Assembly (NCBI RefSeq): GCF_900156735.1
Contig: NZ_FTOL01000001.1
Span: 744,001 to 808,000, forward strand
DNA: 64,000 nucleotides
Origin: Chryseobacterium ureilyticum
GTDB lineage: Bacteria; Bacteroidota; Bacteroidia; Flavobacteriales; Weeksellaceae
Reading direction: 5' to 3'
Made by a program: the position numbers and the translations under genes. Every line of letters begins with the position of its first letter. The stretch's first letter is position 1. Below the pieces are notes generated by a model. That model was not told where the DNA came from. It saw only the letters and a program-made list of their open reading frames with translations, and did not search any database. Positions 44,967 to 53,578 of the stretch are shown one piece after another.

Positions 44967-45398
44967 ATGGCAAAATTAAATCCGTACCTAAACTTTGATG
45001 GTACTGCTGAAGAAGCATTCAACTTTTACAAATCAATTTTTGGAGGTGAATTCGTAGGTGAAGTACACAAAATGGGGAACGCTCCCGGTACAGAAAACCT
45101 TTCAGAAGAAGAAAAAAACAGAGTAATGCATATCGCATTGCCTATTGGAGATGACCTTTTAATGGCTTCAGATATAGTTCCTGGTTTCGGGCAAACCCTT
45201 ACGGTAGGAAATAACAATTATGTTTCTATTTTTCCGGATTCAAGAGAAGATGCGGACAGACTTTTTAAAGGACTTTCAGAAGGCGGAAATGTAGAAATGC
45301 CAATTGAAGATCAATTCTGGGGAGACTACTTCGGTTGTTTTCAGGATAAATATGGTGTTCATTGGATGGTGAACTATAATGAAGGATATGCAAAATAA
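44967..45398 (+). CDS. PhnB-like VOC protein
   Basis: A 143-residue protein, MAKLNPYLNFDGTAEEAFNF, then YKSIFGGEFVGEVHKM, ALPIGDDLLMASDIVPGF, and FGCFQDKYGVHWMVNYNE. This is the PhnB/3-demethylubiquinone-methyltransferase-like VOC class. The frame extends to 44898, through sequence that belongs to the intergenic repeat (ATTTGTGTCATTTGTGTTTA), so the ATG at 44967 is preferred. Function unknown. Confidence 0.92.
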   Translation: MAKLNPYLNFDGTAEEAFNFYKSIFGGEFVGEVHKMGNAPGTENLSEEEKNRVMHIALPIGDDLLMASDIVPGFGQTLTVGNNNYVSIFPDSREDADRLFKGLSEGGNVEMPIEDQFWGDYFGCFQDKYGVHWMVNYNEGYAK

Positions 45399-45476
45399 TC
45401 TTATATTTAACTAATTATTTAAAAGGGGTGCTCACTTGTGGGCAGCTCTTTTATTCAATCATAAAAAAATAGAACT

Positions 45477-45890
45477 ATGGATCCAATTAAAATAGACATT
45501 ACAATTTTAGCTCCGGTGGAGAAAGTGTGGAATTATTTCAATGAACCAAAGCATATCACAAAGTGGAATTTTGCCCATGAAAGCTGGCATTGTCCTAGTT
45601 CTGAAAATGATCTGAAAGTAGGCGGGAAGTTTAAGAACAAAATGGAAGCAAAAGATAAAAGCTTTGCTTTTGATTTTGAAGGAGTATACGATGAAGTAAT
45701 TCCCCATGAAATTATAAAATATCATTTGGAAGACGGACGTAAAGTAGAAGTAATCTTCGACAAAATAGATGAAAATACGACCAAAGTTACCGAAGTTTTC
45801 GATCCCGAGAAACAAAATTCCGTGGAAATGCAAAGGGAAGGCTGGTATGCCATTCTCAACAATTTCCATAAGTATGTAGAGAATCATTAA
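45477..45890 (+). CDS. SRPBCC / AHSA1-like protein
   Basis: A 137-residue helix-grip (START-like) protein of the activator-of-Hsp90 homologue type. It begins MDPIKIDITILAPVEKVWNY and has FNEPKHITKWNFAHESWHCP, then a beta-sheet with GVYDEVIPHEIIKYHLEDGR and GWYAILNNFHKYVENH as the C-terminal helix. Such proteins hold hydrophobic ligands; the ligand is unknown. It is the first of three SRPBCC genes in this region. Confidence 0.92.
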   Translation: MDPIKIDITILAPVEKVWNYFNEPKHITKWNFAHESWHCPSSENDLKVGGKFKNKMEAKDKSFAFDFEGVYDEVIPHEIIKYHLEDGRKVEVIFDKIDENTTKVTEVFDPEKQNSVEMQREGWYAILNNFHKYVENH

Positions 45891-45925
45891 AAACATTTTT
45901 TGTAGCCATGATCAATTTAGTTATC

Positions 45926-46165
45926 ATGTCAAAGAGTTTGAATTCCATTTATGCTGTTAACTATGACGCAAATGAAGACTTTCTTTATGGTATAATTGCA
46001 GTTCCCGCAAGAAAAGCCCTGAAAAAAGAAAAGATAGATTCTTTGGAAAAATTGTCAGACTATTCCGAAAAGGAAATTCTGCAGCTTCATGGTTTCGGAA
46101 AAAATACAGTGATGAAGTTAAAAGATTATATGAAGGAGAATCAGGTGTTTTTTAAAGAAGCATAA
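45926..46165 (+). CDS. Small helix-hairpin-helix protein (RpoA C-terminal-domain-like)
   Basis: A 79-residue protein; an upstream ATG at 45908 is also possible. Residues after a short N-terminal arm read IDSLEKLSDYSEKEILQLHG and then FGKNTVMKLKDYM. This is the same pattern as the C-terminal domain of RNA polymerase alpha (leucine-rich helix, then L-x-G-F/I-G-x-x-x-V-x-x-L). It may bind DNA or regulators, but is too short to be a polymerase subunit. It is 36 bases from the SRPBCC gene. Confidence 0.75.
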   Translation: MSKSLNSIYAVNYDANEDFLYGIIAVPARKALKKEKIDSLEKLSDYSEKEILQLHGFGKNTVMKLKDYMKENQVFFKEA

Positions 46166-46366
46166 AAAGTTATCAACTAGAATTATTACTATGTCATTGC
46201 AAATAAGGTATATATATCTTTAAGAGCAAAGACATAAGATTTCTTTTGCTTTTAAAGTGAAAGAAGAAATCTAAGCATATTCTAAAATCTCCTTGAGCAA
46301 TTATTGCTTATTAATCAATAAGAAAAAAATCAACCAAACTATATCAATCAATTAAAATTTAAACTT

Positions 46367-47233
46367 ATGAATAACGATATTTTCCCATGTCTCTGGTACG
46401 ATGAAGATGCCAAGCAATCAGCAGAGTTTTATTGTAAAGTTTTCGGTGGTGAAATTACAGCGGATACTCCTGTGGTGATGAATATATATTTGTTTGGGCA
46501 AAGATTAATGCTGTTAAATGGTGGTCCGCAATTTAAGAAGAATGCTTCAATTTCTTTCATGGTTATTTGTGATACGGAAGAAGAAGTCCAGAAATACTGG
46601 GATCAGTTGTTGCAGGGAGGAATAGCATTAATGGAACTTGGGTCTTATTCCTGGAGTAAGAAATATGGTTGGGTTCAGGATCAGTATGGCGTTACATGGC
46701 AGATATTCTTAGGAGAAAAATCAGGTGAACAAAAAATAGTTCCTACTCTTATGTTTATTCATGAAAATAATGGTAAGGCTAAAGAAGCAATGGAGCTTTA
46801 TACCAAAACTTTCCCTAACTCAAGCATTGGTAATATTTTAGAATACGGAGATGGAAGCGAAGGACATCCTATACCGGAACCGGCTGAAAATGTTCAGCAC
46901 GCTAACTTTGTAATAGATAACTACACGTTGTTTTGTATGGATAATTCCTACGATCATCAGTTTGACTTTAATGAAGGAATTTCATTGGTGGTAATGACCG
47001 ATGATCAGGAACAAACTGACCGTTACTGGAATACACTTACAGCAGATGGAGGAAGAGAAAGTATGTGTGGCTGGCTAAAAGATAAATACGGTTTAAGCTG
47101 GCAGATTGTACCTAAAAGACTGATCCAGCTGATGAATGATCCTAATCAGGAAAAAGCCTATAAAGTAGTGCAGGCTATGATGAAAATGCAGAAAATTATT
47201 ATTCAGGATCTAGAAGACGCATATAATTCATAA
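46367..47233 (+). CDS. Two-domain PhnB-like VOC protein
   Basis: A 288-residue protein containing two copies of the domain: first MNNDIFPCLWYDEDAKQSAE ... FYCKVFGGEI ... WVQDQYGVTWQIF, then PTLMFIHENNGKAKEAMELY ... WLKDKYGLSWQIVP. Each half has the K/D-x-Y-G-x-x-W-Q-I closing motif. A C-terminal helix (about 255-288) follows. Duplicated VOC proteins of this kind are common in Bacteroidota; the reaction is unknown. Confidence 0.93.
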   Translation: MNNDIFPCLWYDEDAKQSAEFYCKVFGGEITADTPVVMNIYLFGQRLMLLNGGPQFKKNASISFMVICDTEEEVQKYWDQLLQGGIALMELGSYSWSKKYGWVQDQYGVTWQIFLGEKSGEQKIVPTLMFIHENNGKAKEAMELYTKTFPNSSIGNILEYGDGSEGHPIPEPAENVQHANFVIDNYTLFCMDNSYDHQFDFNEGISLVVMTDDQEQTDRYWNTLTADGGRESMCGWLKDKYGLSWQIVPKRLIQLMNDPNQEKAYKVVQAMMKMQKIIIQDLEDAYNS

Positions 47234-47279
47234 AATTTTTTCGGCTTGCTGTTTGATGTTATTTAGAAAAGGTTTGCAT

Positions 47280-48113
47280 ATGAAAACACAGAACAAATCA
47301 CAATCTAAATCAAAAGTTCCTAAAGAAGGACTCTTTCCGGAGATCATTCGGGATGACTACCAGGGAAGCCGGAAATTATTAGGAAAAAAAGCTGTAATTT
47401 CTGGTGGAGACAGTGGAATTGGGCAGGCAGTGGCAGTTCATTTTGCCAGAGAAGGAGCAGACGTTACCATTATCTATAAAGAAAGTGATGACGATGCCAA
47501 AGAAACTCAAAAACTAGTTAAAAAAGAAGGGCAGAAATGTCTTTTAATCAAAGGAGATCTTACCAGGAAAACATTTCGGGAAAAATGCGCAAAGAAAGTA
47601 AAATCAGAGTGGAAAGGTATTGATATTCTGGTAAATAATGCAGGAATTCATACCTCAAAGAGCAGCCTGGAAAAAATTACTGATGAACAGATTCAGGAGA
47701 CATTTGATACTAATATCATCTCCATGATTTCTTTCACCAGAAACTTTCTTCCATTAATAGAAAAAGGAGGACGAATCATTTGTACAACATCTGTCACAGC
47801 CTATCGTGGAAGCGATCATCTGATAGATTATGCCGCTACAAAAGGAGCCGTTCTGTCATTTATCCGTTCATTAGCAGATAACCTTGCAGAAAAGAAAATA
47901 TTAGTCAACGGAATTGCGCCCGGACCTATCTGGACACCTTTGGTAAAAGAAGCTTTTGATGATCTGTCAACCTTTGGAAAAGATACCCCGTTAAAAAGAG
48001 CAGGGCAACCATCAGAAGTAGCACCTGCATATGTTTTTCTAGCGTCTAAAGATGCCAGTTATATTACAGGAGAAGTAATTCATATTAACGGTGGAGACTT
48101 TGTCGGAGGATAA
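47280..48113 (+). CDS. Short-chain dehydrogenase/reductase (general-stress YhdF-like)
   Basis: A 277-residue extended SDR. The NAD(P) motif is GKKAVISGGDSGIGQAVAVH, the N-N-A-G motif reads ILVNNAGIHTS, and the catalytic Ser-Tyr-Lys are in CTTSVTAYRGSDHLIDYAAT followed by K in TKGAV. The N-terminal extension (KVPKEGLFPEIIRDDYQGS) is typical of general-stress SDRs. The start at 47280 is the ATG; the longer frame from 47253 is less likely. Cytosolic; substrate unknown. Confidence 0.92.
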   Translation: MKTQNKSQSKSKVPKEGLFPEIIRDDYQGSRKLLGKKAVISGGDSGIGQAVAVHFAREGADVTIIYKESDDDAKETQKLVKKEGQKCLLIKGDLTRKTFREKCAKKVKSEWKGIDILVNNAGIHTSKSSLEKITDEQIQETFDTNIISMISFTRNFLPLIEKGGRIICTTSVTAYRGSDHLIDYAATKGAVLSFIRSLADNLAEKKILVNGIAPGPIWTPLVKEAFDDLSTFGKDTPLKRAGQPSEVAPAYVFLASKDASYITGEVIHINGGDFVGG

Positions 48114-48158
48114 AAAAAACTTAAAATTTATCACTTAAATTAATTAATAGTAAAGAAC

Positions 48159-48587
48159 ATGGAAAAATTATCATATGAAATTGAAATAAATGCAGAACCT
48201 GAAAAAGTATGGAGCGTTCTCTGGGGAGATATTACCTACAGACAGTGGACAACAGCTTTTACAGACGGATCATTTTATGAAGGAACCTTGGAAGAGAATA
48301 ATATCATTAAATTTCTTGACCCCAAAAATAACGGAATGTACAGCAGGGTTGAAAAGATCATCCCCAACGAGGAAATAACATTTTTACACCTTGGAGAAAT
48401 CTATGAAGGAATTGAAGTTCCACAAGATTGGGGAGAAGCTACAGAAGCCTATTTCCTTGAAGAAAATGATAACGGAACTTTACTGACGACTAAAATTCAA
48501 ACACCCGCAGAATTTAAAGAGTTCTTTGAAGAAAAATTTCCTAAAGCAATGGCAATTGTAAAACACCTTTCAGAAAACCAGCTTTAA
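48159..48587 (+). CDS. SRPBCC-family protein
   Basis: A 142-residue START-like protein, MEKLSYEIEINAEPEKVWSV, then LWGDITYRQWTTAFTDGSF and AEFKEFFEEKFPKAMAIVKH for the C-terminal helix. It is clearly related to the next gene (48634): both begin with ME-LSYE and keep an I-A-P-x-K-V-W motif. The two may be a tandem duplication. Confidence 0.9.
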   Translation: MEKLSYEIEINAEPEKVWSVLWGDITYRQWTTAFTDGSFYEGTLEENNIIKFLDPKNNGMYSRVEKIIPNEEITFLHLGEIYEGIEVPQDWGEATEAYFLEENDNGTLLTTKIQTPAEFKEFFEEKFPKAMAIVKHLSENQL

Positions 48588-48633
48588 AAGGAAAGTCTGA
48601 TTTTAACCAAATCAACCTTAAAAAATATAGAAT

Positions 48634-49092
48634 ATGGAAACCTTATCGTACGAAACAGTAATTGATGCACCCATGCAAAAAGTCTGGGACATTCTCTGGA
48701 GTCCCGAAACATATAGTGAATGGACAAAATATTTCAGTCCCGGATCTATGATGAAATCCGATTGGAAAGTAGGTGGGAAAACTTACTTCGTAAATACAGA
48801 AGGAGAAGGAATGGTTTCTACCATCGATAGTCTGGATGAACCAAGACAGGTAGTTTTTAAACATTTGGGAATGGTAGATAAGGAAGGTAATGAAGACACT
48901 CACAGTAAAGAGGTCATGGAATGGAGTGGTTGCTTCGAAAAATATTTCCTGATCGATTTTGGCGGAAAAACAAAACTGCATACTGAAGTTCAGGTTGATA
49001 AACAATGGCAGGATCACCTGGATACAGGATTTACAAAAGGGCTGATAGTTGTAAAAAGCTTGGCAGAAGGAGTTAATTTAAGTTCAGTGTAA
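48634..49092 (+). CDS. SRPBCC-family protein
   Basis: A 152-residue START-like protein, METLSYETVIDAPMQKVWDI, then LWSPETYSEWTKYFSPGS, MKSDWKVGGKTYFVNTEGEG and KGLIVVKSLAEGV. It resembles the preceding gene and is probably its tandem paralogue. It is 35 bases upstream of the DoxX-like gene, in the same direction. Confidence 0.9.
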   Translation: METLSYETVIDAPMQKVWDILWSPETYSEWTKYFSPGSMMKSDWKVGGKTYFVNTEGEGMVSTIDSLDEPRQVVFKHLGMVDKEGNEDTHSKEVMEWSGCFEKYFLIDFGGKTKLHTEVQVDKQWQDHLDTGFTKGLIVVKSLAEGVNLSSV

Positions 49093-49126
49093 AAGTATTT
49101 TCATCTTCCATCAACGTATAAAAAAC

Positions 49127-49585
49127 ATGAAATTATTAAGCATTCTATTCGTTACATTTATTCTGGCTTTACTGGGAACCATGGTGTTTCACGGAAAACC
49201 GGATTATGTATTTTCGGGAAACCTTGGAATGGCAGTTTTCATCATCTTTACAGGATTTTCACATTTTAAATTTCAGAAAGGAATGGAAATGATGATTCCG
49301 GATTTCATCCCTGCTAAAATGTTGTGGGTGTATCTCACAGGCTTTTTGGAAATTGCAGCTGGAATAGGTTTGATGATCCCCGCTATTCGGGAGTTAACAG
49401 CTATTTTATTGATCGTTTTTTATGTATTGGTCTTTGTCGCTAATATCAATTCCTCTAAAAAGAATATTAATATTTTTAAGGCAGATTATACAGGACCCGG
49501 AATGCGGTATTTGTACGTTGAGAGAATTCCTATGCAGGTTATTTTAATAGTATGGACCTGGTATTTTGGAATTTTTTTACATTAA
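49127..49585 (+). CDS. DoxX-family small membrane protein
   Basis: A 152-residue protein with four hydrophobic segments. A TGFSHFKFQKGMEMMIPDFI loop after the second segment is typical of the DoxX / DUF4345-like four-helix family. The last segment (MQVILIVWTWYFGIFLH) ends the chain. Function is not assigned. It closes the small-gene run and is followed by a terminator. Confidence 0.85.
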   Translation: MKLLSILFVTFILALLGTMVFHGKPDYVFSGNLGMAVFIIFTGFSHFKFQKGMEMMIPDFIPAKMLWVYLTGFLEIAAGIGLMIPAIRELTAILLIVFYVLVFVANINSSKKNINIFKADYTGPGMRYLYVERIPMQVILIVWTWYFGIFLH

Positions 49586-49596
49586 ATATAAATAAT

Positions 49597-49624
49597 AGAC
49601 AGTTATAAGGCTGTCTTTTTTATT
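49597..49624 (+). terminator. Terminator at the end of the small-gene run
   Basis: A 6-bp stem AGACAG / CTGTCT with an eight-base loop and a T run. Confidence 0.75.
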
Positions 49625-49742
49625 GTTTTTGAAAAAGAAAAGGTAAATAATGTAACGTTTTGTAAAGATAAAGTGTCTAATTATGTAAGATCATTAATAT
49701 TTTGATTAAAAAAGCTATAGTTTTAACCTTAAAACATGAGTT

Positions 49743-51749
49743 ATGAATCTAAATTCCAAAATTTTCGGTACAGCTTATATTGTACTTTCCACAATTATGA
49801 TTAATGCACAGAGTTCTACAGCCAAGCTGCCGGGAGATCCTACACTGCCATCTTCCAAAGCCAATCTAGAGAAGCTTATTTCCTATGATAAAGGAAACTA
49901 TAAGTATAAAGTTGAGGACTATTTTGCGAGACCAAAAGCCTCAGCATTTAAAATTTCTCCGGACGGAAAATACCTTTCCTATAAAGAAAAAGACAATGAC
50001 CGTAAAAACCATGTCTATGTGAAAGACTTAAGCACCGGAAAAATTACAAAAGCAATCGTTGAAAAAGACGATCTGATCAAAGGTTACGGTTGGTTGAACA
50101 AAAATCGTTTATTCTACACCCAGGATAAAGGCGGAAATGAAAATATCCATTTGTATGCAGCAGATGTAGATGGCGGGAATCAAAAAGACCTTACCCCATT
50201 TGACGGAATTACTTTAGGGAGTATCATTCCTATAAAGTATACAGATTTTGTGGTGGTTACCATGAATAAAAACAACAAGCAGATCTTTGAACCTTATAAA
50301 ATCAATTTCGTGACAGGTGAAATGACACAGCTGTACGAAAACAAAGACGAAAAAAGCCCTATCGATGGTTATATTTTTGATAAAGATGGTAATTTAAGAG
50401 GATATAATGTTCTTGAAAACGGGCTGACAACCAAAACTTATTATAAAGACTTGCAAACAGGGAAGTTCAACCTTCTTAAATCAACAGATTGGTCTGATAC
50501 CTTCAGTATTATAGATTTCAATTACAATTCAGGAAATAAAGATGAAGCTTATGTGGTAACAAATCTGGATAGTGATAAAGAGAAAATCGTTTTATATGAT
50601 TTAAAGAAAAATGCTGTAATCAAAGAAGTTTATTCCAATCCTGTTTATGATGTAAGTTCCATTAGTACAGCTGGTAAAAGCAGAAACTATGAATTGGATT
50701 ATATCAGTTATAACGGTGTAAAAGAAGAAACCATTCCGGTAAGTAAATTCTACAAAGAAATAGATGATAAACTGAAATCTCAATTTGGAGATAAGGAGTT
50801 TGGAATCGTTTCCTCGGATGATAACAATGATAAACTTCTTGTCGTTGTAGGAAGTGATAAATTATATGGTACTTACTACGAATACGATACAAAAACCAAG
50901 CAGACCAAACTTTTGTATAATCTGATGCCACAGCTTAAAGAAGAAGATATGGCTGAAATGAGACCTATCGAATTCAAAAGCAGAGATGGTTTGACGATTC
51001 GTGGATATATTACGTTACCAAAAGCTGCTTTGGAAGGGAAAAAAGTACCTTTAATTGTAAATCCTCACGGTGGTCCACAAGGAATCAGGGATCATTGGGG
51101 ATTCAACCCGGAAGCACAATTATTTGCCAGCAGAGGATATGCAACGCTTCAGGTGAATTTCAGGATTTCAGGAGGGTATGGAAAAGAGTTCCAGAAATCC
51201 GGATATAAGCAGATCGGAAGAAAAGCAATGGATGATGTGGAAGATGGAGTAAAATATGCCATCAGCCAAGGTTGGATAGATAAAGATAAAATTGCTATTT
51301 ATGGAGGAAGCCACGGTGGATATGCAACTTTAATGGGCTTAATCAAAACTCCGGACCTATATGCTTGTGGAGTAGATTATGTAGGCGTTTCCAACATCTT
51401 TACTTTCTTTGAATCCTTCCCGGAATATTGGAAACCTTACAAAGAAATGGTAAAACAGATCTGGTATGATTTGGATAATCCTGAAGAAGCAAAAATTGCG
51501 AAAGAAGTTTCACCGGTTTTCCAGATTGATAAGATTAAGAAGCCATTATTTGTAGTTCAGGGAGCAAATGACCCTAGAGTAAACATTAATGAATCAGATC
51601 AGATTGTGAAGGCAATGCGTGCAAAAGGATTTGAAGTGCCTTATATGGTAAAGTATGATGAAGGACACGGATTCGGAAAAGAGCCGAACAGGATTGAACT
51701 TTACAAATCTATGTTAGGATTCTTCGCAGAGAATTTTAATAAAAAATAA
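49743..51749 (+). CDS. S9-family prolyl oligopeptidase, secreted
   Basis: A 668-residue protein with a signal peptide (about the first 22 residues, ending I-N-A-Q-S). An N-terminal beta-propeller-like half (KISPDGKYLSYKEKDNDR and repeats) precedes the alpha/beta-hydrolase domain (about 415-668). The catalytic triad is Ser523 in YGGSHGGYATLMG, Asp610 in QGANDPRV and His642 in DEGHGFGKE. It should cleave short peptides in the periplasm. A terminator follows. Confidence 0.95.
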   Translation: MNLNSKIFGTAYIVLSTIMINAQSSTAKLPGDPTLPSSKANLEKLISYDKGNYKYKVEDYFARPKASAFKISPDGKYLSYKEKDNDRKNHVYVKDLSTGKITKAIVEKDDLIKGYGWLNKNRLFYTQDKGGNENIHLYAADVDGGNQKDLTPFDGITLGSIIPIKYTDFVVVTMNKNNKQIFEPYKINFVTGEMTQLYENKDEKSPIDGYIFDKDGNLRGYNVLENGLTTKTYYKDLQTGKFNLLKSTDWSDTFSIIDFNYNSGNKDEAYVVTNLDSDKEKIVLYDLKKNAVIKEVYSNPVYDVSSISTAGKSRNYELDYISYNGVKEETIPVSKFYKEIDDKLKSQFGDKEFGIVSSDDNNDKLLVVVGSDKLYGTYYEYDTKTKQTKLLYNLMPQLKEEDMAEMRPIEFKSRDGLTIRGYITLPKAALEGKKVPLIVNPHGGPQGIRDHWGFNPEAQLFASRGYATLQVNFRISGGYGKEFQKSGYKQIGRKAMDDVEDGVKYAISQGWIDKDKIAIYGGSHGGYATLMGLIKTPDLYACGVDYVGVSNIFTFFESFPEYWKPYKEMVKQIWYDLDNPEEAKIAKEVSPVFQIDKIKKPLFVVQGANDPRVNINESDQIVKAMRAKGFEVPYMVKYDEGHGFGKEPNRIELYKSMLGFFAENFNKK

Positions 51750-51771
51750 ACCGACCATTTTTATAATTATG

Positions 51772-51803
51772 AAACGGAAGATATAATGTCTTCCGTTTCT
51801 TTT
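51772..51803 (+). terminator. Terminator of the S9 peptidase gene
   Basis: A stem GAAACGGAAGA / TCTTCCGTTTC with a short loop, then TTTTTT. Confidence 0.88.
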
Positions 51804-51917
51804 TTGTCATTGTGAGTGTTCGAACCCAAAATTTCTCGCAGATAACACAGATGCTTAGTCTCTTCGTCTACGCTTTATAAATTAAGTTCTTCTACAGATA
51901 AAAGAGTGAACCCTTTC

Positions 51918-52004
51918 TAGCCCTGATAGTAGCGGTTACCCCACAGCATGTATTGGCAGAAGCAAGGAGCGAGGAGTATGAGCGGATAGCAGGAATTAGC
52001 TCCT
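51918..52004. repeat. Flavobacterial AGCGG intergenic element
   Basis: A non-coding segment running TAGCCCTGATAG-TAGCGG at one end and GAGCGGATAGCAGGAATTAG with CTCC at the other, around a variable middle. From memory, segments with these two ends and a variable centre occur in many flavobacterial intergenic regions; I cannot verify this here. No gene is visible in it. Its role, possibly an RNA, is unknown. Confidence 0.5.
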
Positions 52005-52139
52005 TGGAATTGATAATGAATTTGTTTACAATGATTTATTGATTAAAAGAAACCCTGATGAATAAAAGAAAAGCTAAAGTTTCGAAAAAATATTTTAAAT
52101 TTATTAAAGTAAAACCAAAAGTACAGTCGTCATAGCAAT

Positions 52140-52718
52140 ATGGAGGTTGTCGAAAAAATAACAATGCCACAGAAAGAGAAAGAAAGCATCATCTCGCAGA
52201 CCGTTTCCAATTACGGAGGAAAGCTGATGTCTTATATTCGTCCCAAAGTGAAAAATACTGAGGATGCGGAAGATATCTTGCAGGAAGTGTGGTATCAGTT
52301 CAGTAGCCTTACCAATCTTTCTGAGATTGTGAATGTGGGGGGCTGGCTGTATAGAGTAACGGCGAATAAAATCACGGACCGTTACCGTAAAAAGAAAACA
52401 GAAAATCTTGAAGATTTCGTCTATGAAGATGAAGACGGAAGCTTTTCCATCAAAGATATTTTATTGATGGATGATAGCGCGGGTCCTGAAGTAAAAATGT
52501 TTCAGGATGAGATCTGGAAAAAACTGTTTGAAGCACTTGATGAACTTCCCGAAAAACAAAGGCTGGTCTACGTAGAAAACGAACTGAACGACAAAACCCT
52601 CCAGGAGATCGCCGATGAACAGGGAGAGAACATCAAAACGATCATCAGTAGGAAAAATTATGCTGTGAAGCATTTGAGAAACAGATTGAGAAGATTATAC
52701 GAAGATTTAAAAAGTTAG
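52140..52718 (+). CDS. ECF RNA polymerase sigma factor
   Basis: A 192-residue sigma70-family factor with region 2 (SYIRPKVKNTEDAEDILQEV, then WYQFSSLTNL and NVGGWLYRVTANKITDRYRK) and region 4 (LDELPEKQRLVYVENELNDK, then LQEIADEQGENIKTIISRKN). It differs clearly from the pair at 23.7-26.4 kb. Two very small genes follow in the same direction; a membrane protein and a Cys-rich protein. No anti-sigma factor of the usual type is adjacent. Confidence 0.94.
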   Translation: MEVVEKITMPQKEKESIISQTVSNYGGKLMSYIRPKVKNTEDAEDILQEVWYQFSSLTNLSEIVNVGGWLYRVTANKITDRYRKKKTENLEDFVYEDEDGSFSIKDILLMDDSAGPEVKMFQDEIWKKLFEALDELPEKQRLVYVENELNDKTLQEIADEQGENIKTIISRKNYAVKHLRNRLRRLYEDLKS

Positions 52719-52729
52719 AAAAAGAAATT

Positions 52730-53062
52730 ATGAATTATAAACACAAAAAAGGCTGGATTTTTTTATTGTTATGTCCACCGTTAATTTTCTTAGCGGTTAC
52801 ATGGATCGTCATGTCGCTTTGGAACTGCTTGTTACCTGAGATTTTAGGAGTTAAATCCATTACATTTTGGCAGGCGATGGGAATTCTGATCTTAAGTAAA
52901 ATTCTTTTTGGAGGATTTCATTTTGGAAAAGGAATGAGAGACTTTAAAGAAAGAAAGATGAGACAGAAAATGGAAAGCTGGTCTCCTGAAGAAAGAGAAA
53001 AATTCAAAGAAGTCTGGAGAAATAAATGCTCAGGCGGATTCTTCAACAGAAACAACGAATAA
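52730..53062 (+). CDS. Small membrane protein downstream of ECF sigma factor
   Basis: A 110-residue protein, MNYKHKKGWIFLLLCPPLIF, with two hydrophobic segments (about 9-30 and 44-62) and a cytosolic tail containing ERKMRQKMESWSPEEREKFK. A single Cys-Ser-Gly-Gly is near the end. I do not recognise a family. Its position 11 bases after the sigma gene suggests co-transcription; a regulatory role is inference. Confidence 0.72.
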   Translation: MNYKHKKGWIFLLLCPPLIFLAVTWIVMSLWNCLLPEILGVKSITFWQAMGILILSKILFGGFHFGKGMRDFKERKMRQKMESWSPEEREKFKEVWRNKCSGGFFNRNNE

Positions 53063-53152
53063 TTTAAAAATTTTAAAGAAGTAGTAAAGTAAAATTAAAA
53101 TTCATTCGTCTATATAAAAAACAAGAAGTAGTAAAATTTAAATTTTGAAAAA

Positions 53153-53410
53153 ATGAAAAATTCAGCATTAAAAGGTGCTCTTGGAGCATTAGCCGTTGTG
53201 GGTGTAGCATTAATTGCTAAAAAAGCAGTACAAAGAAAAAGATTTATCAAAGGGATTTTTGATGAATATGGAATTAAAGAAAAATCACCTTTTGGATTAG
53301 CAGATAAGATCAGAGAAATGAACGATGAAGAATATCAGAATCTGAAAGGGAAATTTAAAAAAGAATTTGCATCAAAGTGTTGCAGAAAAGATAATACCTG
53401 CGAAGCATAA
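53153..53410 (+). CDS. Small protein with hydrophobic N terminus and Cys-rich tail
   Basis: An 85-residue protein. Residues 5-23 (ALKGALGALAVVGVALIAK) are hydrophobic, enough for one membrane helix, followed by a basic stretch (KKAVQRKRFIKG). The tail carries CCRKDNTCEA, three cysteines in nine residues. Not recognised. It is the last gene of the sigma-factor group, before a strong terminator. Confidence 0.7.
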   Translation: MKNSALKGALGALAVVGVALIAKKAVQRKRFIKGIFDEYGIKEKSPFGLADKIREMNDEEYQNLKGKFKKEFASKCCRKDNTCEA

Positions 53411-53440
53411 AAAGTAAATAACTAAATTGAAATTGTTTAA

Positions 53441-53482
53441 TTCAGGCTCGGGAAGCAAAGCTTCCCGAGCCTGAATTTTTTA
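53441..53482 (+). terminator. Perfect 16-bp hairpin terminator
   Basis: TTCAGGCTCGGGAAGC / GCTTCCCGAGCCTGAA with loop AAA followed by a T run. It closes the ECF sigma group. Confidence 0.92.
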
Positions 53483-53521
53483 TTTTAAATCTTTCAGCAG
53501 AAGAGTGATACTCTTGATTTA

Positions 53522-53552
53522 TTGAAAATATGGTTATTAAATACTAAATTTG
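53522..53552 (+). promoter_or_regulatory. TTG-N20-TAAATTTG promoter for the secreted hydrolase
   Basis: TTG at 53522-53524 and TAAATTTG at 53545-53552 with 20 bases between. The ATG at 53579 follows by 26 bases, which supports that start over the longer frame from 53522. Confidence 0.65.
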
Positions 53553-53578
53553 TTTTTCTGTTTAAAATAAACATTATA

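Noticed and set aside
48643..49017. 124-residue frame antisense to an SRPBCC gene
   Set aside because: Overlaps a well-supported SRPBCC gene, and its composition mirrors that gene's codons.
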